DNA from: Alitta virens
Taxonomy: Eukaryota > Annelida > Polychaeta > Phyllodocida > Nereididae
NCBI GenBank assembly: GCA_932294295.1
Contig: OW028573.1
Coordinates: forward strand, 54,067,829-54,131,828
Direction: 5' to 3'
Length of the DNA: 64,000 bases
Positions 13,526-23,418 of the stretch are shown here, in pieces; position 1 is the first letter of the stretch, and every line of letters begins with the position of its first letter. Both the position numbers and the translations under genes were made by a program. The notes under the pieces were generated by a model. It was not told where the DNA came from, did not search any database, and saw only the letters and a list, made by a program, of their open reading frames with translations.

Positions 13526-13830
13526 GGCGGGTAGTACGAGGTAGGCATGGTGTCTGCAGGTTGACCGTAGCCATCATAATTCCAAGAGTAGGGTGGCCCA
13601 CGTGGTGCTTGGTGCTGTTGGGGTGCTTGGTGCTGTTGTTGGGAGGTTGACAACTGCTGCTGTTGTGTACTTGCTGCATCACCAGAAGATCCACTCTGTG
13701 ATGAGGAAGGTCCAGGAGGTGACAGCCTGATCCTTAATCCAGTTAAGCAATTGTTTGAAAACAATGTCACAGAGATAATTGAGCTGCTTCTCCTGCGCTG
13801 GTCAGATGCAAACTGAGTGACCTGGCTTGA
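13526..13830 (-). pseudogene. Orphan Gln/Pro-rich coding-like segment next to the satellite
   Basis: Reverse-strand frame with SSQSGSSGDAASTQQQQ, then QQQHQAPQQHQAPRG, then PPYSWNYDGYGQPADT and TSYYPPN. The composition (Q/P-rich, Tyr/Gly/Pro end) is much richer in G+C than the flanks and looks like a captured exon. A second frame upstream reads NYLCDIVFKQLLNWIKDQ, also protein-like, so one frameshift or a splice junction may separate two coding pieces. I do not recognise a family. Its downstream end runs into satellite sequence. Confidence 0.35.
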
Positions 13831-13850
13831 CCTAGGTCATTATTAAAGTA

Positions 13851-13917
13851 GTGTTGTCTCTGTATGCTGTACAAACATGAAGTTTACGTGCCAATATTGG
13901 AAAGGTTCTAGTTATAA
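13851..13917. repeat. Second copy of the satellite's left flank
   Basis: GTGTTGTCTCTGTATGCTGT and the following ~45 bp repeat the sequence at 12494-12562 that borders the array on its left, including the first bases of a satellite unit (AAAGGTTCTAGTTATA). The array plus the orphan coding segment is therefore bracketed by direct repeats. Confidence 0.8.
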
Positions 13918-14017
13918 GCAAATGACCACAGTGTCTGGTTTGCTACACCCCAAACATGGGGTGACGTGTAAAAACCACTAACGTGTTCTGGTCCTGTAAT
14001 GGCCCCGAAGGTCACCA

Positions 14018-14236
14018 GGGCGGAGGCCTAGCTCAGAGGTAGCGCTCTGGCTTCCAACCGCTGGGTCCCGGGATCGATTCCCGGTCGAGCCTAAGTTGGA
14101 TGGTTGTTTCATCCTTCGTCTCATTGCCATGGTCTCTGCCTGTCCTAATTAGCCCAATTGGTGCAGAAATACAGGACGTAAAGCCCTAATCACCCACCCA
14201 CCCAGGACGTAAAGCCCTAATCACCCACCCAACCCA
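14018..14236 (+). mobile_element. tRNA-derived SINE, full length, with 14-bp target-site duplication
   Basis: The head is tRNA-like: an A box in CCTAGCTCAGAGGTAGCG, an anticodon-like loop CTTCCAA (Gly-TCC type), and a B box in GATCGATTCCCGGTC. A body common to all copies follows (ATCCTTCGTCTCATTGCC, then CTGTCCTAATTAGCCC) and a tail GGACGTAAAGCCCTAATCAC with CCCA repeats. The last ~30 bp of the tail are duplicated here. CCCGAAGGTCACCA at 14004-14017 and 14237-14250 is a perfect 14-bp target-site duplication. Confidence 0.93.
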
Positions 14237-14936
14237 CCCGAAGGTCACCACAAAAATGTCTAAAGACAATCTATCATCTTGCTGAATCATTTTACATTGT
14301 GATCAGGGTTTTATTTTGTGATAAGCAATGTTTATGTTAACAAAATTTTCATCAGTGCAAAACATCATGAAAAGTGACATCAAACATGATAAATATCTAA
14401 ACAATAGCGAAAATTTTATTTACATTATTGTTTTAATTCAACGCAATATAAAAAATACAGGCATTATTTTCAATACAATACGAAATAAGTAAAACAAAGT
14501 AATGATAGTTCAGTATTCCTACTCATCCTTCTGAATACCAATACTGTCCAATAGCAAATATATATATATATATGTAAACATGGTAAATGCACAGTATACA
14601 TGACAATTTGAACAACTTTACATGTCTGAAAATTTAGGTGTATTATCAACATGCATATCATCATTTTAACATTCAATGTTATTTGCGAACTGCACAACTC
14701 AAAATTACAAACCATGGTAATATAATAATTATCTGATTATTAACAATTAACGGCAGTTCTTGTACAAATGCGAGGAAAAAGAGCCAAGATAATAAAATGC
14801 AGCTTAAACATATTTGAATATGCTAATTAAAGGCGGCTGTGTTACTGAAGCTCCTTCCTTCCAGAACATTAAGCCCAATGCACACGAGAGTCGCATACGA
14901 CAGCATCATATGCGAGTTTGTTGTAACCCCTTTCTG

Positions 14937-15178
14937 CCCTCGAAGGTCCTGGGCCTCCACGCGGCGAGGGTGGAAACACTTGGGGTGAAGTCCTCTATCC
15001 CCAGTGGCTAAAACAGGACAGTGCGCATTGCACAAGCTGCTCGAGCTATCCATCGCAGACAATTATTGATTTTTTACATGCTTCTGGTTTCTACTACCAA
15101 CTATAGATAATCAATCTTACCCTATAGAGCCTCTACATAGCCCACTCAGGTGCTGATGAGGCGTTAAACAATAACACA
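14937..15178 (+). mobile_element. Internally deleted LINE: 5' end fused to 3' end
   Basis: Bases 14937 to about 15045 match the LINE 5' region seen at 63569-63680 (CCTCGAAGGTCCTGGGCCTC onwards). At about 15059 the sequence switches to the LINE 3' end (ATTATTGATTTTTTACATGC through GATGAGGCGTTAAACAATAA). All coding sequence is missing. Flanks TGTAACCCCTTTCTGCC and TGCAACCCCTTTCTACC look like a target-site duplication with two substitutions, so the short form may have inserted as such. Confidence 0.8.
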
Positions 15179-15403
15179 AACTAACTAACTGCAACCCCTT
15201 TCTACCACAAAGTCGTAAGTCAATGCACACGAGGACCTACCCTGCGACTCTGTAGTAACCCCTCTGTCCTTGTAACCTATATTTGCATCCTCCTCGAAGC
15301 AAACTGACCCAGTAACAGTGCCACGTGGTTGGCAAATTGGCTGCATTAATCGGGAATTAATACAGATATATATGAAGATACTGATGCAGCTTTGGCTGGG
15401 GAG

Positions 15404-15486
15404 GAAGATGTCCGAGCTCTTTCCAGGATGTGGCAGGTTCTGATGAAGATGTCCGAGCTCTTTCCAGGATGTGGCAGGTTCTGATG
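15404..15486. repeat. Tandem duplication of about 41 bp
   Basis: The phrase GATGTCCGAGCTCTTTCCAG, continuing through GATGTGGCAGGTTCTGAT, occurs twice back to back at the downstream end of the minus-strand repeat gene fragment. It is a local duplication with no other role visible. Confidence 0.85.
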
Positions 15487-15529
15487 CAGCATCTGCATGT
15501 TGCCTGACCACATAGGCTGTGGTTGTGGA

Positions 15530-15985
15530 AGGTGGAAAGCTACTGTCCACATGATATCCAGGCTGTCATTACAAATGTCATGCTGAAAGACCTCCACCTT
15601 TTCATATACAATCTGAGACAGGACTGCCTTGGGGTCTTTCTGTTCCACCAGGTTGAATTTGGCCAGACACTTAACGACCTCCATGTCCACCTTGAGCCGT
15701 GGGATCTTCCTAACACTCTTGATAGCTGGAGTAAATGTTGCCATTTGTCCCATGACATGAATTGACCCATAGCCATCAAGGGTTCTGGAGGCATGGTCCA
15801 CATTATCTGCCTGATACTGCAAGAAGAACCCTGTGATGTCCTCTGGCAGATCTACTCCTTGGACTACTGCAGCATTGGCTCTGTATTTGTTGGTCCGAGT
15901 ATGAAGAGCAGAAGCCAAGTTTGCTGATCATGCATGTCCACTAGGTCACGGTGACCATATTTGTTCTCCAAGGTTATGCTCAGAC
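15530..15985 (-). pseudogene. Downstream part of a high-copy invertebrate repeat gene of unknown function
   Basis: Minus-strand translation gives ITLENKYGHRDLVDMH, then, after frameshifts, NAAVVQGVDLPEDITGFF and QADNVDHASRTLDGYGSI, followed by RKIPRLKVDMEVV. I recall ADNVDHN.RTLDG-type proteins as a repeated family in invertebrate genomes, but I cannot assign a transposon class or reaction. Frameshifts around 15900-15950 make it a pseudogene. Its upstream half lies at 20376-21620 on the same strand; the two halves read as one protein once the intervening SINE and LINEs are ignored. Confidence 0.7.
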
Positions 15986-15998
15986 CAACTTGGGAGGG

Positions 15999-16135
15999 CC
16001 GGGTTCGATTCCCGGTCGAGCCTAAGTTGGATGGCTGTTTCATCCTTCGTCTCATTGCCATGGTCTCTGCCTGTCCTAATTAGCCCAACTGGTGCAGAAA
16101 TACAGGACGTAAAGCCCTAATCACCCACCCACCAT
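15999..16135 (+). mobile_element. 5'-truncated SINE, split by a LINE
   Basis: It starts inside the tRNA-like B box (GGGTTCGATTCCCGG) and runs through the standard body to a CACCCACCCACC tail, where LINE sequence begins. The rest of its tail (CCCACCCACC) reappears at 20368-20377 after the second LINE copy, so the LINE landed in the SINE tail. The SINE's own flanking duplication is ACCAACTTGGGAGGG at 15984-15998 and ACCAACTTTGAGGGG at 20375-20389. Confidence 0.85.
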
Positions 16136-18299
16136 TTGGTTCCTGGAGTCGAACCAGCTTATTACAGAGTTCCAATCTGGATTTCGCCGTCACAGGAGCA
16201 CATTAGATCATTTAGTCAGACTGGAAACTTATGTTAGAGATGCTTTCATTAACAGAGAACACGTAGTAGCCATATTCTTTGACCTAGAAAAAGCTTATGA
16301 TACTACATGGAAATATGGAATAATGAAAGATCTCCATGACTTAGGGCTTCGACGTCGCCTTCCAGTTTTCATCGGATCCTTCCTACAGGATCGCTTCTTT
16401 AAGGTCCGAGTGGGATCAACGATGTCAAGCCCTTACTCTCAGGAGAATGGAGTCCCTCAGGGTAGTATTCTCTCGCCTACCCTCTTTAACGTCAAAATCA
16501 ACAGTATAGTAAATTCCATCTCAGAAAATCTCATGTCCTCCCTATATGTTGACGATTTCCTCATTGCATACCGTTCCAGATATATGCCAACCATAGAACG
16601 ACAACTGCAATTAAATTTGAATAGGATCCACAAATGGTCACTTGAAAATGGCTTCAACTTCTCTAAACAGAAGACAGTTTGTATGCCTTTCTATTATTTA
16701 CGATCAAACCATCCAGATCCATCACTAATAATTGACAACTGTCAAATAAAAGTGGTGAATGAAACAAAATTTTTGGGTGTACTCCTTGACTCCAAATTGT
16801 CTTTCATTCCGCATATCAAAGCACTGAAAGCAATGAACCTCCTTAAAGTAGTGAGCAAATATAATTGGGGTGGGGACACAACGGTCCTCCTTCGTCTCTA
16901 TCGAGCAATTACTCGTTCTCGACTTGATTATGGTTCTGTGGTATATGGCTCCGCCAGACCATCTTATCTAAAATGCCTGAATTCTGTACATCATTAAGGG
17001 TTGCGACTAAGCTTAAGAGCTTTTGGTACATCTCCTGTAGAGAGCTTATATGTACTGGCAGGGGAACCTCCACTTTCCCTACGTCGTATCAAGTTATCCA
17101 TGCAATACATACTAAAAGTAGCTTCAAGTCCAACAAATCCAACATATGATGTAATATTTCATCCAAAGTACATGCATCATTATGAATCTCGTTCAAACGC
17201 CATTCGACCACTGGGATTACGCATGAAATTCTATCTTGAGGCTGCAAAAATTGATACTACAATCATTGCCGAGACGGAAGCACCACCCATTCCGCCATGG
17301 ATTCTCCCAGTCCCGAAAGTTATACTAGATTTGGCAGAGCTTAAGAAAAGCGAAACCAATCCGGTAGACTATCAAAACCTATTTTATAGTATAAGGTTTA
17401 AATATGATTTGTACAAATTTCTATACACAGATGGCTCAAAAATGGAAAGACGAGTAGGCTGTGCAGTCACTTCTTATTAAACCGTTATAGCTGAATGTCG
17501 TCTTCCAGACCACTGCTCAATATACACTGCAGAATTAACAGCTATTTACCTTGCCTTAAAGAACATCGAGGACTCAGAATCAGATCGTTATGTTATCTGT
17601 TCTGATTCCAAATCTGCTCTTCAAGCAATCCAAAATAAACAACTTGATAACCCTGGGATCTTAGATGTTCTTATTAAGTATTTCTATCTTCACGAATACA
17701 AAGACATAGTATTCTGCTGGATTCCTGGACACGCTGGCATTGAAGGGAATGAAAAAGCAGACCTGGCAGCAAAAAGGGCTCTTACAAAAGAGATAACTGA
17801 TTTTACCATTCCATACACTGATTTTAAAATGACTATAAAATCTTTTATCATGTCTTGCTGGCAAAGACAATGGAATGAATGTAATAACAACAAGTTGCAT
17901 TCAATCTTACCTTGCATTCAAAATAAAATACCGAGTAGGTTCAATACTCGCAAAGATCAAGGAATATATCACAGATGCCTCATAGGACATTCAAGACTTA
18001 CACATTTACACCTTTTAGTCAATGAACCGGCACCGGTATGCCAGAGTTGTCGGCGCCCCCTAACAATCAAACATATTTTATTAGATTGCATCCACTTACA
18101 ACGCATTAGAAGACCTCTGTTTCAAGCTACTACCTTACAACATCTCTTTACTAGATATCCAACCCAGACAATTATTGATTTTTTATATGCTTCTGGTTTC
18201 TACTACCAAATATAGATAATCAATCTTAACCTAGAGAGCCTCTACATAGCCCACTCAGGTGCTGATGAGGCGTTAAACAATAACTCACACACACACACA
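16136..18299 (+). mobile_element. 5'-truncated I/Nimb-like LINE, copy A: reverse transcriptase plus RNase H
   Basis: The open frame 16137-16997 carries the RT boxes FDLEKAYDTTW, NGVPQGSILSPTLF and YVDDF. After a TAA, frame 17001-17480 holds the connection and the start of RNase H (TDGS). After a second TAA, 17481-18215 gives the rest of RNase H (TAELTAI, SDSKSAL, IPGHAGIEGNEKADLAAK) and a C-terminal zinc motif (CQSC..PLTIKHILLDC). RNase H behind RT in one polyprotein is typical of I-group LINEs. The 3' end is CTCAGGTGCTGATGAGGCGT plus a CA-rich tail. The two in-frame stops make it inactive. The endonuclease and ORF1 are absent. Confidence 0.93.
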
Positions 18300-20367
18300 T
18301 GTTAGAGATGCTTTCATTAACAGAGAACACGTAGTAGCCATATTCTTTGACCTAGAAAAAGCTTATGATACTACATGGAAATATGGAATAATGAAAGATC
18401 TCCATGACTTAGGGCTTCGAAGTCGCCTTCCAGTTTTCATCGGATCCTTCCTACAGGATCGCTTCTTTAAGGTCCGAGTGGGATCAACGATGTCAAGCCC
18501 TTACTCTCAGGAGAATGGAGTCCCTCAGGGTAGTATTCTCTCGCCTACCCTCTTTAACGTCAAAATCAACAGTATAGTAAATTCCATCTCAGAAAATCTC
18601 ATGTCCTCCCTATATGTTGACGATTTCCTCATTGCATACCGTTCCAGATATATGCCAACCATAGAACGACAACTGCAATTAAATTTGAATAGGATCCACA
18701 AATGGTCACTTGAAAATGGCTTCAACTTCTCTAAACAGAAGACAGTTTGTATGCCTTTCTATTATTTACGATCAAACCATCCAGATCCATCACTAATAAT
18801 TGACAACTGTCAAATAAAAGTGGTGAATGAAACAAAATTTTTGGGTGTACTCCTTGACTCCAAATTGTCTTTCATTCCGCATATCAAAGCACTGAAAGCA
18901 ATGAACCTCCTTAAAGTAGTGAGCAAATATAATTGGGGTGGGGACACAACGGTCCTCCTTCGTCTCTATCGAGCAATTACTCGTTCTCGACTTGATTATG
19001 GTTCTGTGGTATATGGCTCCGCCAGACCATCTTATCTAAAATGCCTGAATTCTGTACATCATTAAGGGTTGCGACTAAGCTTAAGAGCTTTTCGTACATC
19101 TCCTGTAGAGAGCTTATATGTACTGGCAGGGGAACCTCCACTTTCCCTACGTCGTATCAAGTTATCCATGCAATACATACTAAAAGTAGCTTCAAGTCCA
19201 ACAAATCCAACATATGATGTAATATTTCATCCAAAGTACATGCATCATTATGAATCTCGTTCAAACGCCATTCGACCACTGGGATTACGCATGAAATTCT
19301 ATCTTGAGGCTGCAAAAATTGATACTACAATCATTGCCGAGACGGAAGCACCACCCATTCCGCCATGGATTCTCCCAGTCCCGAAAGTTATACTAGATTT
19401 GGCAGAGCTTAAGAAAAGCGAAACCAATCCGGTAGACTATCAAAACCTATTTTATAGTATAAGGTTTAAATATGATTCGTACAAATTTCGATACACAGAT
19501 GGCTCAAAAATGGAAAGACGAGTAGGCTGTGCAGTCACTTCTTATTAAACCGTTATAGCTGAATGTCGTCTTCCAGACCACTGCTCAATATACACTGCAG
19601 AATTAACAGCTATTTACCTTGCCTTAAAGAACATCGAGGACTCAGAATCAGATCGTTATGTTGTCTGTTCTGATTCCAAATCTGCTCTTCAAGCAATCCA
19701 AAATAAACAACTTGATAACCCTGGGATCTTAGATGTTCTTATTAAGTATTTCTATCTTCACGAATACAAAGACATAGTATTCTGCTGGATTCCTGGACAC
19801 GCTGGCATTGAAGGGAATGAAAAAGCAGACCTGGCAGCAAAAAGGGCTCTTACAAAAGAGATAACTGATTTTACCATTCCATACACTGATTTTAAAATGA
19901 CTATAAAATCTTTTATCATGTCTTGCTGGCAAAGACAATGGAATGAATGTAATAACAACAAGTTGCATTCAATCTTACCTTGCATTCAAAATAAAATACC
20001 TAGTAGGTTCAATACTCGCAAAGATCAAGGAATATATCACAGATGCCTCATAGGACATTCAAGACTTACACATTTACATCTTTTAGTCAATGAACCGGCA
20101 CCGGTATGCCAGAGTTGTCGGTGCCCCCTAACAATCAAACATATTTTATTAGATTGCAGCCACTTACAACGCTTTAGAAGACCTTTGTTTCAAGCTAATA
20201 CCTTACAACATCTCTTTACCAGATATCCAACCCAGACAATTATTGATTTTTTATATGCTTCTGGTTTCTACTACCAAATATAGTTAATCAATCTTAACCT
20301 AGAGAGCCTCTACATAGCCCACTCAGGTGCTGATGAGGGGTTAAACAATAACTCACACACACACACA
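18300..20367 (+). mobile_element. LINE copy B, tandem duplicate of copy A
   Basis: This copy matches 16233-18299 at a constant offset of 2068 bp. It has the same RT, RNase H and zinc motifs and the same two in-frame TAA stops (19063-19065 and 19546-19548). Few substitutions separate the copies (for example RRRLP/RSRLP, RAFGT/RAFRT, LYKFLYT/SYKFRYT, CRRPL/CRCPL). It begins directly in the CA tail of copy A, inside the RT domain, and ends with the same 3' end and CA tail. Sharing both inactivating stops favours a DNA-level tandem duplication over two insertions. Confidence 0.93.
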
Positions 20368-20375
20368 CCCACCCA

Positions 20376-21620
20376 CCAACTTTGAGGGGTGGGAGAAAAG
20401 ATCTTGGGCACATTGACTGCATGATAGATTGGCCTACTGAGGCCATGTGCAACTTCGCATTCTTGCTCTTGATTATGCTACCTAGGAGCAATTGTAGAGA
20501 ATGAAGTCCATAATACAAGAAGCACACAACAGAGCAACTGAAATGAAAGAGCTCTCTGACATGGACAAACTTATTGAAACTGTTGGGAAATTTATAAGAA
20601 TTGAATTGTAAGCAACATTTGCATCGACAGAACGCATATCCTCTGAAGTAGGGTACTCGTCGACATGACACTTCATGGACTTAATCTCTGTTCTTATAAA
20701 TTTCCCAACAGTTTCAATAAGTTTGACCATGTCAGAGAGCTCTTTCATTTCAGTTGCTCTGTTGTGTGCTTCTTGAATTATGGACTTCAAATTACATGTC
20801 AGAGTTACAATGTTAGGGCATTGTCTGATGGTGGTTATTGAAACCCTTGCACCATAGTGCTTCTCCAGCTCTCACTTCAGTTGCTTGGGAGTGTAGACTT
20901 CCTCCTCAGTCATGCCACTCTCTCTTAGCATAACTTGGTGGAGGTCTTGCAGTGTGATGGTCTCATCATCATTCTCTTCCAGATAGTCAATCGCATATCT
21001 CAGAGCATTAGCTTTTGATATGCTTTGTGGTCGACCAACCTTTCTTCTTGATGGAAGAATTTCCATCTTCAGATGCAAATTCGGGAGGGGGACTTTCCCT
21101 TCATGAACAATTCCTTGCAGGTGTGGTGGTATAGGGCTTCCTCAGCTGGTAGGTCATTGACTGCATATAGACGAGATTGGACCTTCAAGGCCCAGTCATC
21201 TTTCCTGGTATTACACTGAGTTATAACATTCTCCTGAAATCCTAGAGTCAGGACATGACTATTTCTGTAACTTGCTTTTGTTGGGTTTTTCTGTGCAAGA
21301 GATATTTCAACAAACACCCCACAAAATAAGCAGTGAGTTTTAAAATCAAAAATATCTTGCTCAGCTGATCTCAAAGTAGCCCTGACCACTTGAGAAGAAT
21401 CACGCTTTTTGGCAGATTTAATGGATATTGGATTTGTGTGCTTGCTTCGGCACACTTTGTGCACAAAGATGTCATGGTTTCTATCAAAGACCAAGTCTGG
21501 GACATCTAAGTCTCTCTCTTTGTTTGCTTTGTTAATACCAGCACACCCTTTCTCTGTCAATTTAACAAAGTCACTGGGCTGGTCAAAGTCAATTGCTTCT
21601 CCACAGATGACACATGCCAT
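20376..21620 (-). pseudogene. Upstream part of the high-copy repeat gene (cysteine-rich N-terminus), broken
   Basis: The reading starts at 21620 with MACVICGEAIDF (CxxC) and continues through FVHKVCRSKH, FDFKTHCLFCGVFVE and ALYHHTCKELFMKGK, a series of Cys/His pairs that suggests zinc binding. A frameshift near 21078 leads to MEILPSRRKVGRPQSISKAN. Further on come [18 protein letters not shown], and then [20 protein letters not shown] close to 20376. At least one stop (TGA near 20873), frameshifts and an inverted duplication break it. It joins in frame with the segment at 15530-15985 across the SINE/LINE insertion. Function unknown; probably transposon-derived. Confidence 0.7.
20503..20788. 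repeat. Near-perfect 98-bp inverted repeat with ~90-bp loop
   Basis: Bases 20503-20600 (GAAGTCCATAATACAAGAAG ... TTTATAAGAA) reappear as the reverse complement at 20691-20788. I see only two mismatches by eye. The right arm is in sense with the minus-strand repeat gene; the left arm is a flipped duplicate that destroys its frame. A transcript of either strand would fold into a long hairpin. Confidence 0.9.
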
Positions 21621-21639
21621 GATCTCTATTTAAAATTAC

Positions 21640-22205
21640 TGTGTTGTATAGTTAGTTTTTCAACCCTCCACCACAATCATGCTGTTATTCCATGCACATG
21701 CAACCTGGAGAGAGAAATGAAAGTTAGTAATCTACAATTAACAGAATATGTCAAATAATGACAGAGAAGGCATGCTAGGATTTACAGAAAGACAAAATGA
21801 AGTAGCATCGTACAACTGATTTTTTTCACAAAATTTACATTAGAATTGCAATTATCAGCAATTAGGGCCAATACACACAAAAAATTATATGGTAAATGCA
21901 TTCCTTGACCTGAAAAACATAGGATTAGACATTTTATTTGCATTTATAGCAGTATTAGTTTGAAAAATATGACAGTTTTCAGTATTCAGGACTTGTTATG
22001 GTGGCCATCTTGGATTAGGGCAAATTTAGGGTATTAGCAGTGAGCAGATCATGCTAGATTTTTTATCCTGGCTAGTAGACATAATTTCGTGCCAAATTCA
22101 GTTGAGAAACAAAATAAAGCAATTTTGTCCAACCGGAGTGAATTTTTTTACTTTATTTACTGGACTAGATCTCCAGATTTCTGTAGTAAGACGGCCCCTA
22201 GTCCG
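21640..22205. other. No gene recognised
   Basis: AT-rich sequence between the broken repeat gene and the next SINE. I see no coding, RNA or repeat feature that I can support. Confidence 0.4.
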
Positions 22206-22209
22206 AAAC

Positions 22210-22400
22210 TACTGCTGCAGAGGTGGCGCTCTGGGCGTCCAACCACTGGGTCCCGGGTTCGATTCCCAGTCGAGCCTAAGTTGGATGGCTGTTTCATCCT
22301 TCGTCTCATTGCCATGGTCTCTGCCTGTCCTAATTAGCCCAACTGGTGCAGAAATACAGGACGTAAAGCCCTATTCACACACACACACACACACACACTC
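22210..22400 (+). mobile_element. tRNA-derived SINE, degenerate 5' head, CA tail
   Basis: The head is eroded (CTGCAGAGGTGGCGCTCTGG), the B box GGTTCGATTCCCAGTCGAGC is clear, and the standard body follows with a (CA)n tail instead of CCCA repeats. Confidence 0.88.
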
Positions 22401-22489
22401 CACGTGGGCGTCCCCGATGATTTGAACGTGAATTTCAATGCCTGGACTGCACCTCCGCTACTACTTGTGGAGTCAATGATACATTTGAC

Positions 22490-22680
22490 TTTTGTTGGTA
22501 CATCTGACGTTTAACCATTTTGGCATGCTCGGGCAATTTGGAGAGCTTGTTGTAAAGTAACATCACCATCTTTTAGTTGTAGTTCTTCAGAAATACTTTT
22601 ATCGGCAATCCCCACTACTAACCGGTCACAAATTGCTTCGTCCTTGTCCGTGAAGTTACAGGTAGATGCCAATCGTACAG
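22490..22680 (-). mobile_element. Ty3/gypsy-type Gag fragment
   Basis: The minus strand reads NFTDKDEAICDRLVVGIADK followed by SISEELQLKDGDVTLQQ and ALQIARACQN. The pattern CDRLVVGI.D..ISEEL, with LTL.QAL.IAR downstream, is characteristic of the Gag (retrotrans_gag) C-terminal half of gypsy LTR retrotransposons. No pol, LTR or primer-binding site is visible nearby. The neighbouring SINE starts exactly at its edge. Confidence 0.6.
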
Positions 22681-22681
22681 T

Positions 22682-22866
22682 GGGCGGGGGCCTAGCTCAG
22701 AGGTAGCGCTCTGGGCTTCCAACCGCTGGGTCCTGGGTTCGATTCCTGGTTGAGCCTAAGTTGGATGGCTGTTTCATCCTTCGTCTCATTGCCATGGTCT
22801 CTGCCTGTCCTAATTAGCCCAACTGGTGCAGAAATACAGGACGTAAAGCCCTAATCACCCACCCAC
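22682..22866 (+). mobile_element. tRNA-derived SINE, full length
   Basis: Complete A box (CCTAGCTCAGAGGTAGCG), CTTCCAA loop, B box (GGTTCGATTCCTGGT), standard body and CACCCACCCAC tail. Confidence 0.92.
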
Positions 22867-22869
22867 ATG

Positions 22870-23345
22870 GAGGTAATGTAGTTTACAATTATGTAAAAAA
22901 AGACTTGTGGATTCACTTGTGGCATGACTGGGGGATCATTTGGGGTAATTGGACTGGTTGATAATTGTGACTGGGATTTGGTGGTGTTGGACTGCTCAGT
23001 AGGCCTAGCTGGGCATTTGTTATCGCCATTTGAATGCTGCTCTTCAATTGAATCTTGGTCCTTTTTGCAAGTAATTGATTTGAGCTCACTTGCCACATAC
23101 TGACCAAACAGCACTGCGTCCTCCTCCTCAGTATTTACCACCTTGTTATTGTTCTTTCCAATATTGCTGGCAATCTTCTTAAGTACCTCCAGTTCTTCGT
23201 CACTTGTGGTCTTTTTTGTTGCCCTCTTTAGTGGCTTTCTAGTGTCCTCCACACTTGCCTCCTCAATCTCTGTAGAACCTACAGAGACACAGAGACTGTC
23301 TCATCAATATCATTAATCTCGTCTTCCTGTTCGTCACATTGTGAG
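22870..23345 (-). pseudogene. PIF/Harbinger Myb-like (DNA-binding partner) C-terminal region
   Basis: Minus-strand frame 23252 to 22870: KPLKRATKKTTSDEELEVL, then EEEDAVLFGQYVASELKSI, then a Ser/Thr/Pro/Gln-rich tail. The acidic patch followed by D.LFG..VA.EL resembles the BESS-like tail of the Myb/SANT protein that Harbinger transposons encode beside the nuclease. The acidic piece EDSQCDEQEDEINDIDETVS lies just upstream behind an AG acceptor but in another frame, so a frameshift or short intron separates them. The gene lies head to head with the nuclease at 23419. The N-terminal Myb domain was not found. Confidence 0.55.
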
Positions 23346-23418
23346 TCTTCCTGAAAATATGAATGTTTATTGAACGTAAGATAAATATATAAATAGATTT
23401 ATCTGTTTTATATTTCAG

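Noticed and set aside
14018..14090. tRNA-Gly-like gene (CTTCCAA anticodon loop, A and B boxes)
   Set aside because: The same head occurs in several copies, each followed by the same ~120-bp body and tail and some with target-site duplications, so it is a SINE head, not a tRNA gene.
17661..17917. Minus-strand open frames inside the LINE copies (also at 19729-19985 and 35412-35651)
   Set aside because: They are antisense shadows of the RNase H and C-terminal region and repeat wherever the LINE does.
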